DNA of 29,920 nt from Oceanospirillaceae bacterium. GTDB taxonomy: Bacteria > Pseudomonadota > Gammaproteobacteria > Pseudomonadales > Balneatricaceae. The notes beneath the pieces were generated by a model, which searched no databases, had not been told where the DNA came from, and worked only from the letters and a program-made list of their open reading frames with translations. Below are positions 1 to 6,607 of this stretch, piece after piece. Where the stretch lies: positions 1-29,920 of the forward strand of contig DPHB01000011.1 in NCBI GenBank assembly GCA_003521845.1, written 5' to 3'. The number at the start of each line of letters is the position of its first letter. The first letter of the stretch is position 1. The position numbers and the translations under genes were made by a program.

Positions 1-1
1 T

Positions 2-517
2 CCAGAAGGTAGTCCTGATATTTCACCCGCTGATTGTGCTTTGGCCATCAAAGAAAAAAATGATTACGCCAAACAAACCGACATGGGGCTCTATCTAGCT
101 ACCCAGTTTGCCTTTGAAGCGGCACCGATATTTGCCTGGGAAAAAGAAATTCGCGCGGCCGGTAACGAGTTGCCCGTACACATTGGTGTACCAGGCTTGG
201 CGACCATCAAGACTTTAATGCGTCACTCTGCCCACTGTGGTGTTGGTGCTTCGGTACGTTTCTTGACGCGCAACCCTGTCAACGTACTAAAACTGACTTT
301 AAAGGACTCGTTCCTGGGTAAGTATGTAAATGCGCCTTCTTCTGAGCCTAGCCAATTGATGCGTGATCTAGTTACTGGCTTGGATGCGGATCAAGATTGT
401 TTGATCCAGCAGTGCCACTTGTATCCATTGGGTGGCTTAAAGAAGTCCGCTGCTTGGATGTATCAGGTGCAGGACGGTGAGTTTGAGCTAGGCAGTAAAG
501 GGTTTACAGTACGTTAA
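2..517 (+). CDS. Methylenetetrahydrofolate reductase, C-terminal part (5' end outside window)
   Basis: The gene is open from the window edge and ends with TAA, giving about 171 residues of what is normally a protein of about 300. The visible part starts with PEGSPDI, typical of the MetF/MTHFR flavoprotein barrel, followed by a helix-rich stretch with PVHIGVPG and a C-terminal LYPLGGLKKSAAW segment. In this family the enzyme interconverts 5,10-methylene- and 5-methyl-tetrahydrofolate in the cytoplasm. The next gene is a methyltetrahydrofolate:corrinoid methyltransferase 103 bp downstream on the same strand. I therefore infer that it runs in the oxidative direction, draining methyl groups off folate, rather than serving methionine synthesis. 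It resembles the divergent MTHFR group found beside corrinoid methyltransferases more than enterobacterial MetF, but that is recognition by eye. It lacks the poly-arginine tail seen on the two next enzymes. Confidence 0.85.
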   Translation, partial: PEGSPDISPADCALAIKEKNDYAKQTDMGLYLATQFAFEAAPIFAWEKEIRAAGNELPVHIGVPGLATIKTLMRHSAHCGVGASVRFLTRNPVNVLKLTLKDSFLGKYVNAPSSEPSQLMRDLVTGLDADQDCLIQQCHLYPLGGLKKSAAWMYQVQDGEFELGSKGFTVR

Positions 518-620
518 GTTAAATAGCTTATAGTAAGCAAAGCTAGCCCACTAAGAATTATTTAGTAGATTTTATAAGCCGTGATTTTGACGCGGCCACA
601 ACCTTTAACAGGAAATCATC

Positions 621-1514
621 ATGACCGATACTATTATCAGTTCCGCCACGAAAGAAGTTGCCATTGGCTTCGATCGTCCATTTGCCGTAATCGGTGAGCG
701 CATTAACCCAACTGGCCGTAAGCTGTTGGCGGAAGAGATGAAAAACGGTGATTTTAGTCGCGTTGAAGCCGATGCCTTGGCGCAAGTAGCTGCTGGAGCA
801 ACTATTTTGGACGTCAATGCGGGCATCCCCCTTGCTGATGAGCCTGCCATTTTGGCAAAAACCATTCAGCTAGTGCAAAGCTTAGTCGACGTGCCGTTAT
901 GTATCGACTCTTCTATAATTGATGCGCTAGAAGCCGGCCTTGCAGTATACAAGGGTAAGGCCTTGTTGAACTCGGTTACTGGTGAAGATGAATCCCTAGA
1001 GCGCGTATTGCCGTTGGTGAAGAAGTACGGTGCGGCAGTGGTGGCGATTTCCAACGATGAAACCGGTATTTCTCAAGACATCAACGAACGTTTCAAGGTT
1101 GCACAGAAGATTGTTAACCGTGCTGCGGACTACGGCATACCAGCTTCTGACGTGGTCGTTGACCCATTGGTTATGCCGGTAGGCGCTATTAACACTTCCG
1201 GTCGTCAAGTAATCGAACTGGTACACCGTTTGCGTACCGAGCTAAAAGTGAATACCACTTGTGGTGCATCTAACTTTAGTTTTGGTCTGCCGAATCGCAA
1301 CGGTGTAAACTGCTCCTTTATTGCTTGTGCCATTGGTGCGGGCATGACATCTGCCATCGTTAACCCAATGCACGAAGAAGTGATGCTAGGTGTGCGTGGT
1401 GGCGACTTAATGATGGGTCACGATCCAGAATGCAAGCGTTGGATTAAAGCTTACCGCGAGCCAACACCAGAAGGTGAAGGTGCACGTGGCGGCCGTCGTC
1501 GTCGTCGTGGTTAA
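621..1514 (+). CDS. Methyltetrahydrofolate:corrinoid methyltransferase (MtgA/MeTr-like)
   Basis: This 297-residue protein is a pterin-binding TIM barrel of the AcsE/MtgA/MetH-domain family. It moves a methyl group between a corrinoid protein and tetrahydrofolate. Visible family motifs are GERINPT (25-31), DVNAG (64-68), CIDSS (94-98) and GASNFSFG (215-222); the Asn in the last is the usual substrate-binding Asn. The ATG at 621 is preceded by AGGAAA at a normal distance. It follows the MTHFR gene and is closed by a strong terminator, so the two may be co-transcribed. The odd feature is its end: after a Glu/Gly linker the last residues are ARGGRRRRRG (288-297), a basic tail absent from characterised MeTr enzymes as far as I know. 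No corrinoid-binding protein or substrate methyltransferase is visible downstream, so the partner genes are probably upstream of the window. Confidence 0.88.
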   Translation: MTDTIISSATKEVAIGFDRPFAVIGERINPTGRKLLAEEMKNGDFSRVEADALAQVAAGATILDVNAGIPLADEPAILAKTIQLVQSLVDVPLCIDSSIIDALEAGLAVYKGKALLNSVTGEDESLERVLPLVKKYGAAVVAISNDETGISQDINERFKVAQKIVNRAADYGIPASDVVVDPLVMPVGAINTSGRQVIELVHRLRTELKVNTTCGASNFSFGLPNRNGVNCSFIACAIGAGMTSAIVNPMHEEVMLGVRGGDLMMGHDPECKRWIKAYREPTPEGEGARGGRRRRRG

Positions 1515-1536
1515 TTAAGACAATTCGAACTACAAT

Positions 1537-1560
1537 ACGGGGCTTCATGGCCCCGTTTTT
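1537..1560 (+). terminator. Rho-independent terminator after the methyltransferase gene
   Basis: A 7-bp perfect stem (ACGGGGC / GCCCCGT) with a 6-base loop is followed directly by a run of T, 23 bases after the stop codon. It suggests that the next gene (1661) is transcribed separately or by read-through. Confidence 0.85.
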
Positions 1561-1660
1561 GATTCTATAAAATACACTTACAAAAAACGTGGTTATAAAG
1601 TGCTGTAAACCATAAGCGGGCATTGTAAATAATAGCTCCACAATTATTGAGACTAGTGTT

Positions 1661-3685
1661 ATGACTGATCAAGCTAATGAAGCCCTAGTAGTATTTACGC
1701 CATCAGGCAAGCGTGGCCGTTTTCCTGTCGGTACCCCCTTGCTGCAAGCGGCTCGCTATTTAAATGTGGACATTGACTCCGTTTGTGGTGGTCGTGGTAT
1801 TTGTGGCCGTTGCCAGATTTTGGTGAGTGAAGGGGAGTTTGCCAAGTTTGGTATTACTTCTGCTGCCGAAAGCCTAGAGCCAATCACAGCGCCAGAGCTT
1901 AAGTTTGCCGAACGCCGTGAGCTCAAGCCGGGCCGCCGCTTGAGTTGCCATACCAAGGTATTGAACGACATAGTGGTGGATGTACCAGCAGAAAGCCAGG
2001 TGCATCACCAAACCGTGCGTAAAGGTGCAGAGCATCATGACATCTCCCTAGATCCTTTAGTTCATTTGTACTATGTTGAAGTACAAGAACCCGATATGCA
2101 CGACCCTTCTGGCGACTTGCTTCGTTTAATGAACGCCCTTGAGTTTGATTGGCAGCTAACCGATTTAGATTATGATGTGGCTTTGTTGCCGACATTACAA
2201 CAAGTACTTCGTGCCGGTAAGTGGTGTGCCACTGTTGCTGTGCGCCAGGGTAGCCAGATTGTAGCTGTGTGGCCAGGGTTCCACGACAAGCTTTATGGCA
2301 TTGCTGTTGACGTGGGCTCTACCACTGTTGCTGCCCACCTTTGCAACTTGGTCAGTGGTGAGGTGAAGGCGAGTTCTGGCGTCATGAACCCGCAGATTCG
2401 TTTTGGCGAAGATCTCATGAGTCGTGTGTCTTATGTGATGATGAACCCAGGTGGTGAAAAAGACATGACACGGGTAATTCGTGAGGCTTTGAATGGCCTT
2501 GCCGAAGACCTTGTCAAACAAGCAGAATGTGAGTTGACAGACATTTTGGAAATTACCTTTGTCGCCAACCCAGTAATGCACCACCTGTTGATGGGTATTA
2601 ATCCAGTGGAATTGGGCGGTGCACCTTTTGCCTTAGCCACCGATATGGCCATTAATGTCTTGGCGAAGGACATGGAAATCAAGCTCAACCCACAAGCTCG
2701 CGCCTATTTGTTGCCTTGTATCGCCGGTCACGTGGGCGCGGATACGGCAGGCATGGTGTTGGCTGAAGCTCCCTTTAATCATGATGAAATGACCTTGTTG
2801 GTGGATGTCGGTACCAACGCCGAAATTGTCTTGGGTAATCGTCATCGCTTGGTGGCATGTTCTAGTCCTACTGGGCCGGCATTCGAAGGCGCTCAAATCA
2901 GCGCCGGTCAGCGTGCCGCCGCCGGTGCTATCGAGCGTATTCGCATTGACCGGGAAACCTTAGAACCGCGCTACCGCGTTATTGGTTGTGAACTCTGGTC
3001 AGATGAAGACGGCTTTGCCGAAGCTATAGCCGATACAGGTATCACGGGTATTTGTGGTTCGGGCATTATCGAAATAGTGGCTGAAATGTACTTGGCCGGT
3101 GTGATAAGCCAAGACGGAGTTGTCGATGGCAGCTTGGCCGCAAGAAGTTCACGTATCATTGCTGACGGCCGTACCTTTGCTTATGAAATTCTGCCGTCTA
3201 CAGAGCAGCGCTCAGCAATAAAGATCATGCAAAATGACGTGCGGGCTATTCAGTTGGCCAAGGCCGCTTTGTACGCCGGCATTAAATTATTGATGGCTTA
3301 TCAGGGTATTGATAAGGTAGATCGCATCCGCTTTGCTGGCGCCTTTGGTAGTCATATTGACGTTAAATATGCCATGGTCTTGGGTTTGATTCCAGACTGC
3401 GCACTAGAAGGTGTTTCCTCAGCCGGTAATGCCGCAGGTACTGGCGCTCGCATAGCGCTATTGGATCAGCAGTCACGCGGTGTCATTGAAACCGTTGTAA
3501 GGCAGATAGAGAAGATAGAAACGGCGGTAGAGCCGGCATTCCAAGAGCATTTTGTCAATGCCATGGCGTTCCCCAACAAAGTGGATGCCTTTCCAGAACT
3601 AGCCAAGGTAGTAACTCTACCGGCAGCCAAAGAAGTATCTGCAGACGAAGCTGGGGAAGGGCGTCGACGTCGACGTCGTCGCTAA
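1661..3685 (+). CDS. RACo-like corrinoid reductive activator: 2Fe-2S ferredoxin plus ASKHA (DUF4445) domain
   Basis: This 674-residue protein has an N-terminal plant-type 2Fe-2S ferredoxin domain with Cys42, Cys48, Cys51 and Cys96 (C-x5-C-x2-C...C). A middle domain follows, then a long actin/Hsp70-like ATP-binding region starting at AVDVGSTT (Asp217) and containing LLVDVGTNAEI and GICGSGIIE. In the family (RACo of acetogens; RamA is a relative with different Fe-S clusters) ATP hydrolysis drives reduction of inactive Co(II) corrinoid to Co(I). The domain order here matches RACo. It lies next to the methyltransferase gene but has its own leader and is closed by a strong terminator. The protein ends in GEG followed by seven arginines (668-674), encoded by mixed CGT, CGA and CGC codons, a tail like that of the preceding enzyme. 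In an aerobic host this would keep a corrinoid demethylation system active. Confidence 0.88.
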   Translation: MTDQANEALVVFTPSGKRGRFPVGTPLLQAARYLNVDIDSVCGGRGICGRCQILVSEGEFAKFGITSAAESLEPITAPELKFAERRELKPGRRLSCHTKVLNDIVVDVPAESQVHHQTVRKGAEHHDISLDPLVHLYYVEVQEPDMHDPSGDLLRLMNALEFDWQLTDLDYDVALLPTLQQVLRAGKWCATVAVRQGSQIVAVWPGFHDKLYGIAVDVGSTTVAAHLCNLVSGEVKASSGVMNPQIRFGEDLMSRVSYVMMNPGGEKDMTRVIREALNGLAEDLVKQAECELTDILEITFVANPVMHHLLMGINPVELGGAPFALATDMAINVLAKDMEIKLNPQARAYLLPCIAGHVGADTAGMVLAEAPFNHDEMTLLVDVGTNAEIVLGNRHRLVACSSPTGPAFEGAQISAGQRAAAGAIERIRIDRETLEPRYRVIGCELWSDEDGFAEAIADTGITGICGSGIIEIVAEMYLAGVISQDGVVDGSLAARSSRIIADGRTFAYEILPSTEQRSAIKIMQNDVRAIQLAKAALYAGIKLLMAYQGIDKVDRIRFAGAFGSHIDVKYAMVLGLIPDCALEGVSSAGNAAGTGARIALLDQQSRGVIETVVRQIEKIETAVEPAFQEHFVNAMAFPNKVDAFPELAKVVTLPAAKEVSADEAGEGRRRRRRR

Positions 3686-3710
3686 CTAGAGACGCTAGAT
3701 GACAGATGAT

Positions 3711-3754
3711 AAGGGCGGGTGATGAATTAACAATTTGTCACCCGCCCTTTTTTT
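3711..3754 (+). terminator. Strong Rho-independent terminator after the RACo-like gene
   Basis: A 12-bp perfect inverted repeat (AAGGGCGGGTGA / TCACCCGCCCTT) with a 15-base AT-rich loop runs into eight T residues. It ends the one-carbon transcription unit. Confidence 0.93.
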
Positions 3755-3840
3755 GCGCCATATTATGCTTACTGGCTAGTGGCAAAATGTCATATCTGGA
3801 CTAGGATTATTGATCACACCCAGAACAATTTGGAGTCAAT

Positions 3841-4119
3841 ATGGAAAAAATACATTCTTTGCTGAGCTTGGGCAATATCCAAACTATGCGCGTTCATCGT
3901 TTCAACGAAGGTGGTTCGGGGCCTATTGGTATGCTGGTCTTGGAGCAGGACCCAGAGTTGCTCGAGCCCTTGCAGTTATGCAATGGTGACATGATTATGC
4001 AGTACAATGGAGACGCGCTAAAAAGTGTCGCCTCCAGCCCATTTGTGGCCGAACAAGCCGCCTATACAAAACTTCAGGTGTTAAGAGCCGGCAGCGTAAT
4101 TGATCTCGTTATCTATTAG
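3841..4119 (+). CDS. Small PDZ-like protein of unknown function
   Basis: This 92-residue protein has no signal peptide or membrane segment. I do not recognise the family. The middle and end have the rhythm of a PDZ-type fold: a glycine-containing strand (GPIGMLVLEQ), an acidic LCNGDMIMQYNGDAL turn resembling the GD-I-x-x-x-NG element of PDZ domains, a helix, and a final beta strand (KLQVLRAGSVIDLVIY). That would suit peptide or protein-terminus binding, but this is inference from pattern only. The ATG at 3841 is preceded by TTGGAGTCAAT, a good ribosome site. It is transcribed toward the AraC-family gene, and the two stop codons overlap. Its position after the one-carbon genes may mean it belongs with them or with the regulator. 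It is not the short virulence-factor-type protein often found beside such methyltransferases. Confidence 0.75.
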   Translation: MEKIHSLLSLGNIQTMRVHRFNEGGSGPIGMLVLEQDPELLEPLQLCNGDMIMQYNGDALKSVASSPFVAEQAAYTKLQVLRAGSVIDLVIY

Positions 4120-5144
4120 TTCACATTCGGTTCTGTGGCGAATGGGTCTTGCTCTGGCGATTCTTGTTTGATGCCATTGCCAGGGGCAAAGCGGCGACGC
4201 TCTTCACGCGGAGGGATACCAAAGAAGTCGCGGTAGCACTTAGAAAAGTGAGGCGCCGAGACAAAACCACAAGCAAGAGAAACATCAATAATAGACAGGT
4301 TGGTTTGCAGTAGTAGTTGGCGCGCGCGGTTAAGGCGAAGTTCAAGGTAGTAACGTGACGGTACGCATTTAAGGTGTTTTTGGAATAGTCGCTCTAGCTG
4401 GCGGCGGGACACGCCAACGTATTGGGCCAAATCGTCTAAAGAGATGGTTTCCTCTAAGTTAGCTTCCATCAAGGCTACGGCTTCAATCAGCTTGGGCTGA
4501 CTATTGCCTAAATGCAAACGTAATGGAATACGCTGAGTATCATGGTGGTCGCGAATACGTTCCATGATAAACATTTCAGACACGGCTGCGGCCAGTTCAG
4601 GGCCTTGTTGCTGGGCGATAATCTGTAGCATCATATCCAATGACGAGTTACCACCAGAACAAGTAAAGCGATCTCTATCAACGGCAAACAAGTTAGAGGA
4701 CATAAGAATATTGGGGAATTCCTCACGCATACCTGCCAAGTTTTCCCAATGTATAGTGCATTGGTAGCCGTCTAATAAACCCGCTGCAGCAAGCAAATAA
4801 CTACCGGTACAGGTGGAGCCGATTTTCACCTTAGCACTGGCGGCTTTGCGCAAAAAACTAAGTGTGTGCTTGTCGTAGGCACGGTCTACATAGGTGCCAC
4901 CACAAACGATTAAAGCTTCTAAACCATTAAAATTTAAATCATCAATATGTTTAGTTGGCCCAACTTCAAAGCCTACGCTAGCGGTCACTGGATTGCCATC
5001 CATTGTGATCACTTCCCATTCGTACAGGTTCTTGCCACTGGTGTAGTTGGCGCCACGAAGGGCCGCTACAGCGGACGAAAAGGTCACCATGGAATAGTTT
5101 TGTATCTGCAAAAAGGCGTAACGAATCGGCTTAGTGGTGGTCAT
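4116..5144 (-). CDS. GlxA-family transcriptional regulator (DJ-1/PfpI domain plus AraC HTH)
   Basis: This 342-residue regulator has an N-terminal DJ-1/PfpI-like domain (about 8-185, with LIVCGGTYVD and the nucleophile-elbow-like STCTGSYLLAAAGLL). A C-terminal AraC double HTH follows (about 215-320, with ISLDDLAQYVGVSRRQLERLF and the second-HTH signature around IIDVSLACGFVSAPHFSKCYR). Members such as GbdR, SouR, CdhR and ArgR sense betaine, carnitine, sarcosine or arginine metabolites and usually activate catabolic genes. Here it sits beside folate/corrinoid one-carbon genes, so I infer control of degradation of a methylated amine or similar compound. The ATG at 5144 follows a run of AT-rich leader DNA. 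Its effector cannot be read from sequence. It could alternatively act only on genes elsewhere. Confidence 0.87.
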   Translation of the reverse strand: MTTTKPIRYAFLQIQNYSMVTFSSAVAALRGANYTSGKNLYEWEVITMDGNPVTASVGFEVGPTKHIDDLNFNGLEALIVCGGTYVDRAYDKHTLSFLRKAASAKVKIGSTCTGSYLLAAAGLLDGYQCTIHWENLAGMREEFPNILMSSNLFAVDRDRFTCSGGNSSLDMMLQIIAQQQGPELAAAVSEMFIMERIRDHHDTQRIPLRLHLGNSQPKLIEAVALMEANLEETISLDDLAQYVGVSRRQLERLFQKHLKCVPSRYYLELRLNRARQLLLQTNLSIIDVSLACGFVSAPHFSKCYRDFFGIPPREERRRFAPGNGIKQESPEQDPFATEPNVN

Positions 5145-5297
5145 TGATTGGCTAACTCTTATTAGACTATTGTGGTAATAGTAAGCTGGATTTTTATAAG
5201 GCGCAATTTTATATCACTTAAATAAGATTTGTGAATCAAATTTTTCCCCCTCGTCGTTATTGAGCATAATTGCGAACAAACTGAGTAAGTCCTGTGC

Positions 5298-6164
5298 TTA
5301 TGCTTGCTGTAGTTGGTTGATAAATTGTTGGGCTGCGTTGGATAAACTGCGTTGTTGGTGCCATACGCACCCTAGGTTGCGCACAATGGTAGGGGTGTCT
5401 GTGGTAATACTCTTTAGCTCAGCATTCAGCAGGCTGTGGGGCAATAAACTCCACCCCATACCGGTGCTGACCAGCATACGTAGGGTGTCGAGGTTGTTGG
5501 TTGAGGTAGCGACTTGTAAATCGATGTTGGCCTCATCAAAACGCTGGCTTAATAGCTCCCTAGTAAAGGTACCGGGTTTACTCAGTAATGCCGGATAGCT
5601 ACTCAAACTTTGTAAACTTACCACCTTGCTAGTTGCCAAAGGGTGGTGGTGGGCACATACAAAGTGCATGGAGTCTTGCCAAATAACCTTTTCCTCAAGC
5701 TTGGCATGAGGGTGTGGGTTAAGGGTGATAATGCCTATTTCCCATAGGCCTTCTAACAACCCTTGGTGAATGACTTCGGATTCTGCAAACTGAATATCGA
5801 GCTTTACCTGCGGATACTTTTGTTGGTAAGCCCTTAGGTAAGGGGGCAGTCTGTGAAGGCTTATATGGTGGCTGGTGGCAATACGTAGTTGGCCACTAAC
5901 GTGGCCGGCTAAATTGTTTATTTCTCGGCATGTGTCGTCCAGAATAGCCAAGATGCCATGGGCCTTGGGCAGTAAAACTCTACCTGCATCCGTTAAGTTG
6001 ACATGGCGTCCAATACGGTCAAATAGGCGTACATTCAATTGTTGCTCAAGCTTATCAATACGCTTACTGATGGCAGGTTGTGTTAAAAATAACTGCTCAG
6101 CAGCACGAGAAAATGAGCCTAAGCGTGAAACGGTTACAAATGCTTGTAATTGCTGTGTGTCCAT
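5298..6164 (-). CDS. LysR-family transcriptional regulator divergent from leuC
   Basis: This 288-residue LysR-type protein has an N-terminal winged HTH (1-60: QQLQAFVTVSRLGSFSRAAE, then LTQPAISKRIDKLE) and a C-terminal LysR substrate-binding domain starting near ISGQLRIATS-like sequence at about 90. A LysR gene divergent from leuCDB is the normal arrangement in pseudomonads (the PA3122 position), so control of leuCDB, or of itself, is the simplest guess. A T-N11-A inverted repeat upstream of the leu promoter fits. The inducer is unknown. The gap to leuC is enlarged by interspersed repeats, which start within about 25 bases of this gene's start codon and could affect its promoter. Confidence 0.85.
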   Translation of the reverse strand: MDTQQLQAFVTVSRLGSFSRAAEQLFLTQPAISKRIDKLEQQLNVRLFDRIGRHVNLTDAGRVLLPKAHGILAILDDTCREINNLAGHVSGQLRIATSHHISLHRLPPYLRAYQQKYPQVKLDIQFAESEVIHQGLLEGLWEIGIITLNPHPHAKLEEKVIWQDSMHFVCAHHHPLATSKVVSLQSLSSYPALLSKPGTFTRELLSQRFDEANIDLQVATSTNNLDTLRMLVSTGMGWSLLPHSLLNAELKSITTDTPTIVRNLGCVWHQQRSLSNAAQQFINQLQQA

Positions 6165-6189
6165 GGTTTAACTCGAGTATATTATTTGT

Positions 6190-6420
6190 CGTCATCTCGC
6201 GCAGCGCACTCTCGTCATTGTGAGTGCAGCGCACCCTCGTCATTGCGAGGGTACAATTCCGTCATTGCGAGCGCAGCACACCCTCGTCATTGCGAGCGCA
6301 GCGAAGCAATCTCTAGCAGAATTGCACTTCGCCTGACGAAGGTTGCCACGTCGTTCCTCCTCGCAATGACGTTTGGTTATTGTTAATCATTGCGAGTGCT
6401 TTGGGTGCCTCGCAATGACG
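6190..6420. repeat. Cluster of CGTCATTGCGAG palindromic interspersed repeats
   Basis: Five head-to-tail, variably decayed copies of a roughly 24-base unit begin at 6190, 6213, 6238, 6260 and 6285 with the core CGTCATTGCGAGCGCAGC. The last copy continues as GCGAAGCAATCT and is closed by an exact inverted copy of the 12-base end (CTCGCAATGACG, 6360-6371). This makes a hairpin element of about 87 bp (6285-6371). A second, smaller palindrome (CATTGCGAG at 6388-6396, CTCGCAATG at 6409-6417) follows. The consensus matches a mobile palindromic element seen between genes in many unrelated bacteria. It carries no gene; the open frames through it are products of the repeat. It fills most of the 443-bp gap between the LysR gene and leuC. 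Confidence 0.88.
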
Positions 6421-6430
6421 AGTCTAATGT

Positions 6431-6445
6431 ATTCCCATATGGAAT
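6431..6445. promoter_or_regulatory. Candidate LysR-type operator upstream of leuC
   Basis: ATTCCCATATGGAAT is an ATTCC/GGAAT inverted repeat with a T-N11-A core (T6432, A6444), the classical LysR-family site. It lies about 50-60 bases upstream of the candidate leu -10 box, the usual place for an activator recognition site. This is pattern evidence only. Confidence 0.5.
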
Positions 6446-6490
6446 CCAATATATAAAAAATATGAATTAGAGTTATTTGAATAGTGTGCG

Positions 6491-6496
6491 TATAAT
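6491..6496 (+). promoter_or_regulatory. Candidate -10 box of the leuCDB promoter
   Basis: A perfect TATAAT lies about 112 bases upstream of the leuC ATG. No good -35 box is present at the standard spacing, which would fit an activator-dependent promoter under the divergent LysR protein. The leader between here and leuC contains an imperfect hairpin (ACCAGGTTGCAAA at 6552-6564, TTTGCACTTGGT at 6571-6582). Confidence 0.5.
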
Positions 6497-6607
6497 GACC
6501 AGCAGATTCACGAGGCACCTGCTGCAAGCAGTTCTAGATCACTTATTTGAAACCAGGTTGCAAACTTCACTTTGCACTTGGTTGATCATCCACAAAGAGG
6601 AAACGAT

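Noticed and set aside
518..620. Cobalamin riboswitch before the methyltransferase gene
   Set aside because: The gap is only 103 bases and no B12-box-like sequence with the expected multistem structure is visible; the same holds for 1515-1660, which is mostly terminator and AT-rich leader.
1444..1641. Minus-strand frames over the Arg-coding ends and other long antisense frames (for example 2195-2584, 6881-7450, 15838-16218)
   Set aside because: They lie wholly inside well-supported genes, have no ribosome sites, and look like random translations of the opposite strand.
6190..6312. CRISPR-like regular repeats of about 24 bases
   Set aside because: The units are directly adjacent with no unique spacers, are degenerate, and match a known type of palindromic interspersed repeat; no cas genes are present.
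6150..6386. Open frame through the repeat cluster
   Set aside because: The predicted peptide is a translation of the repeat units and has no ribosome site or family resemblance.
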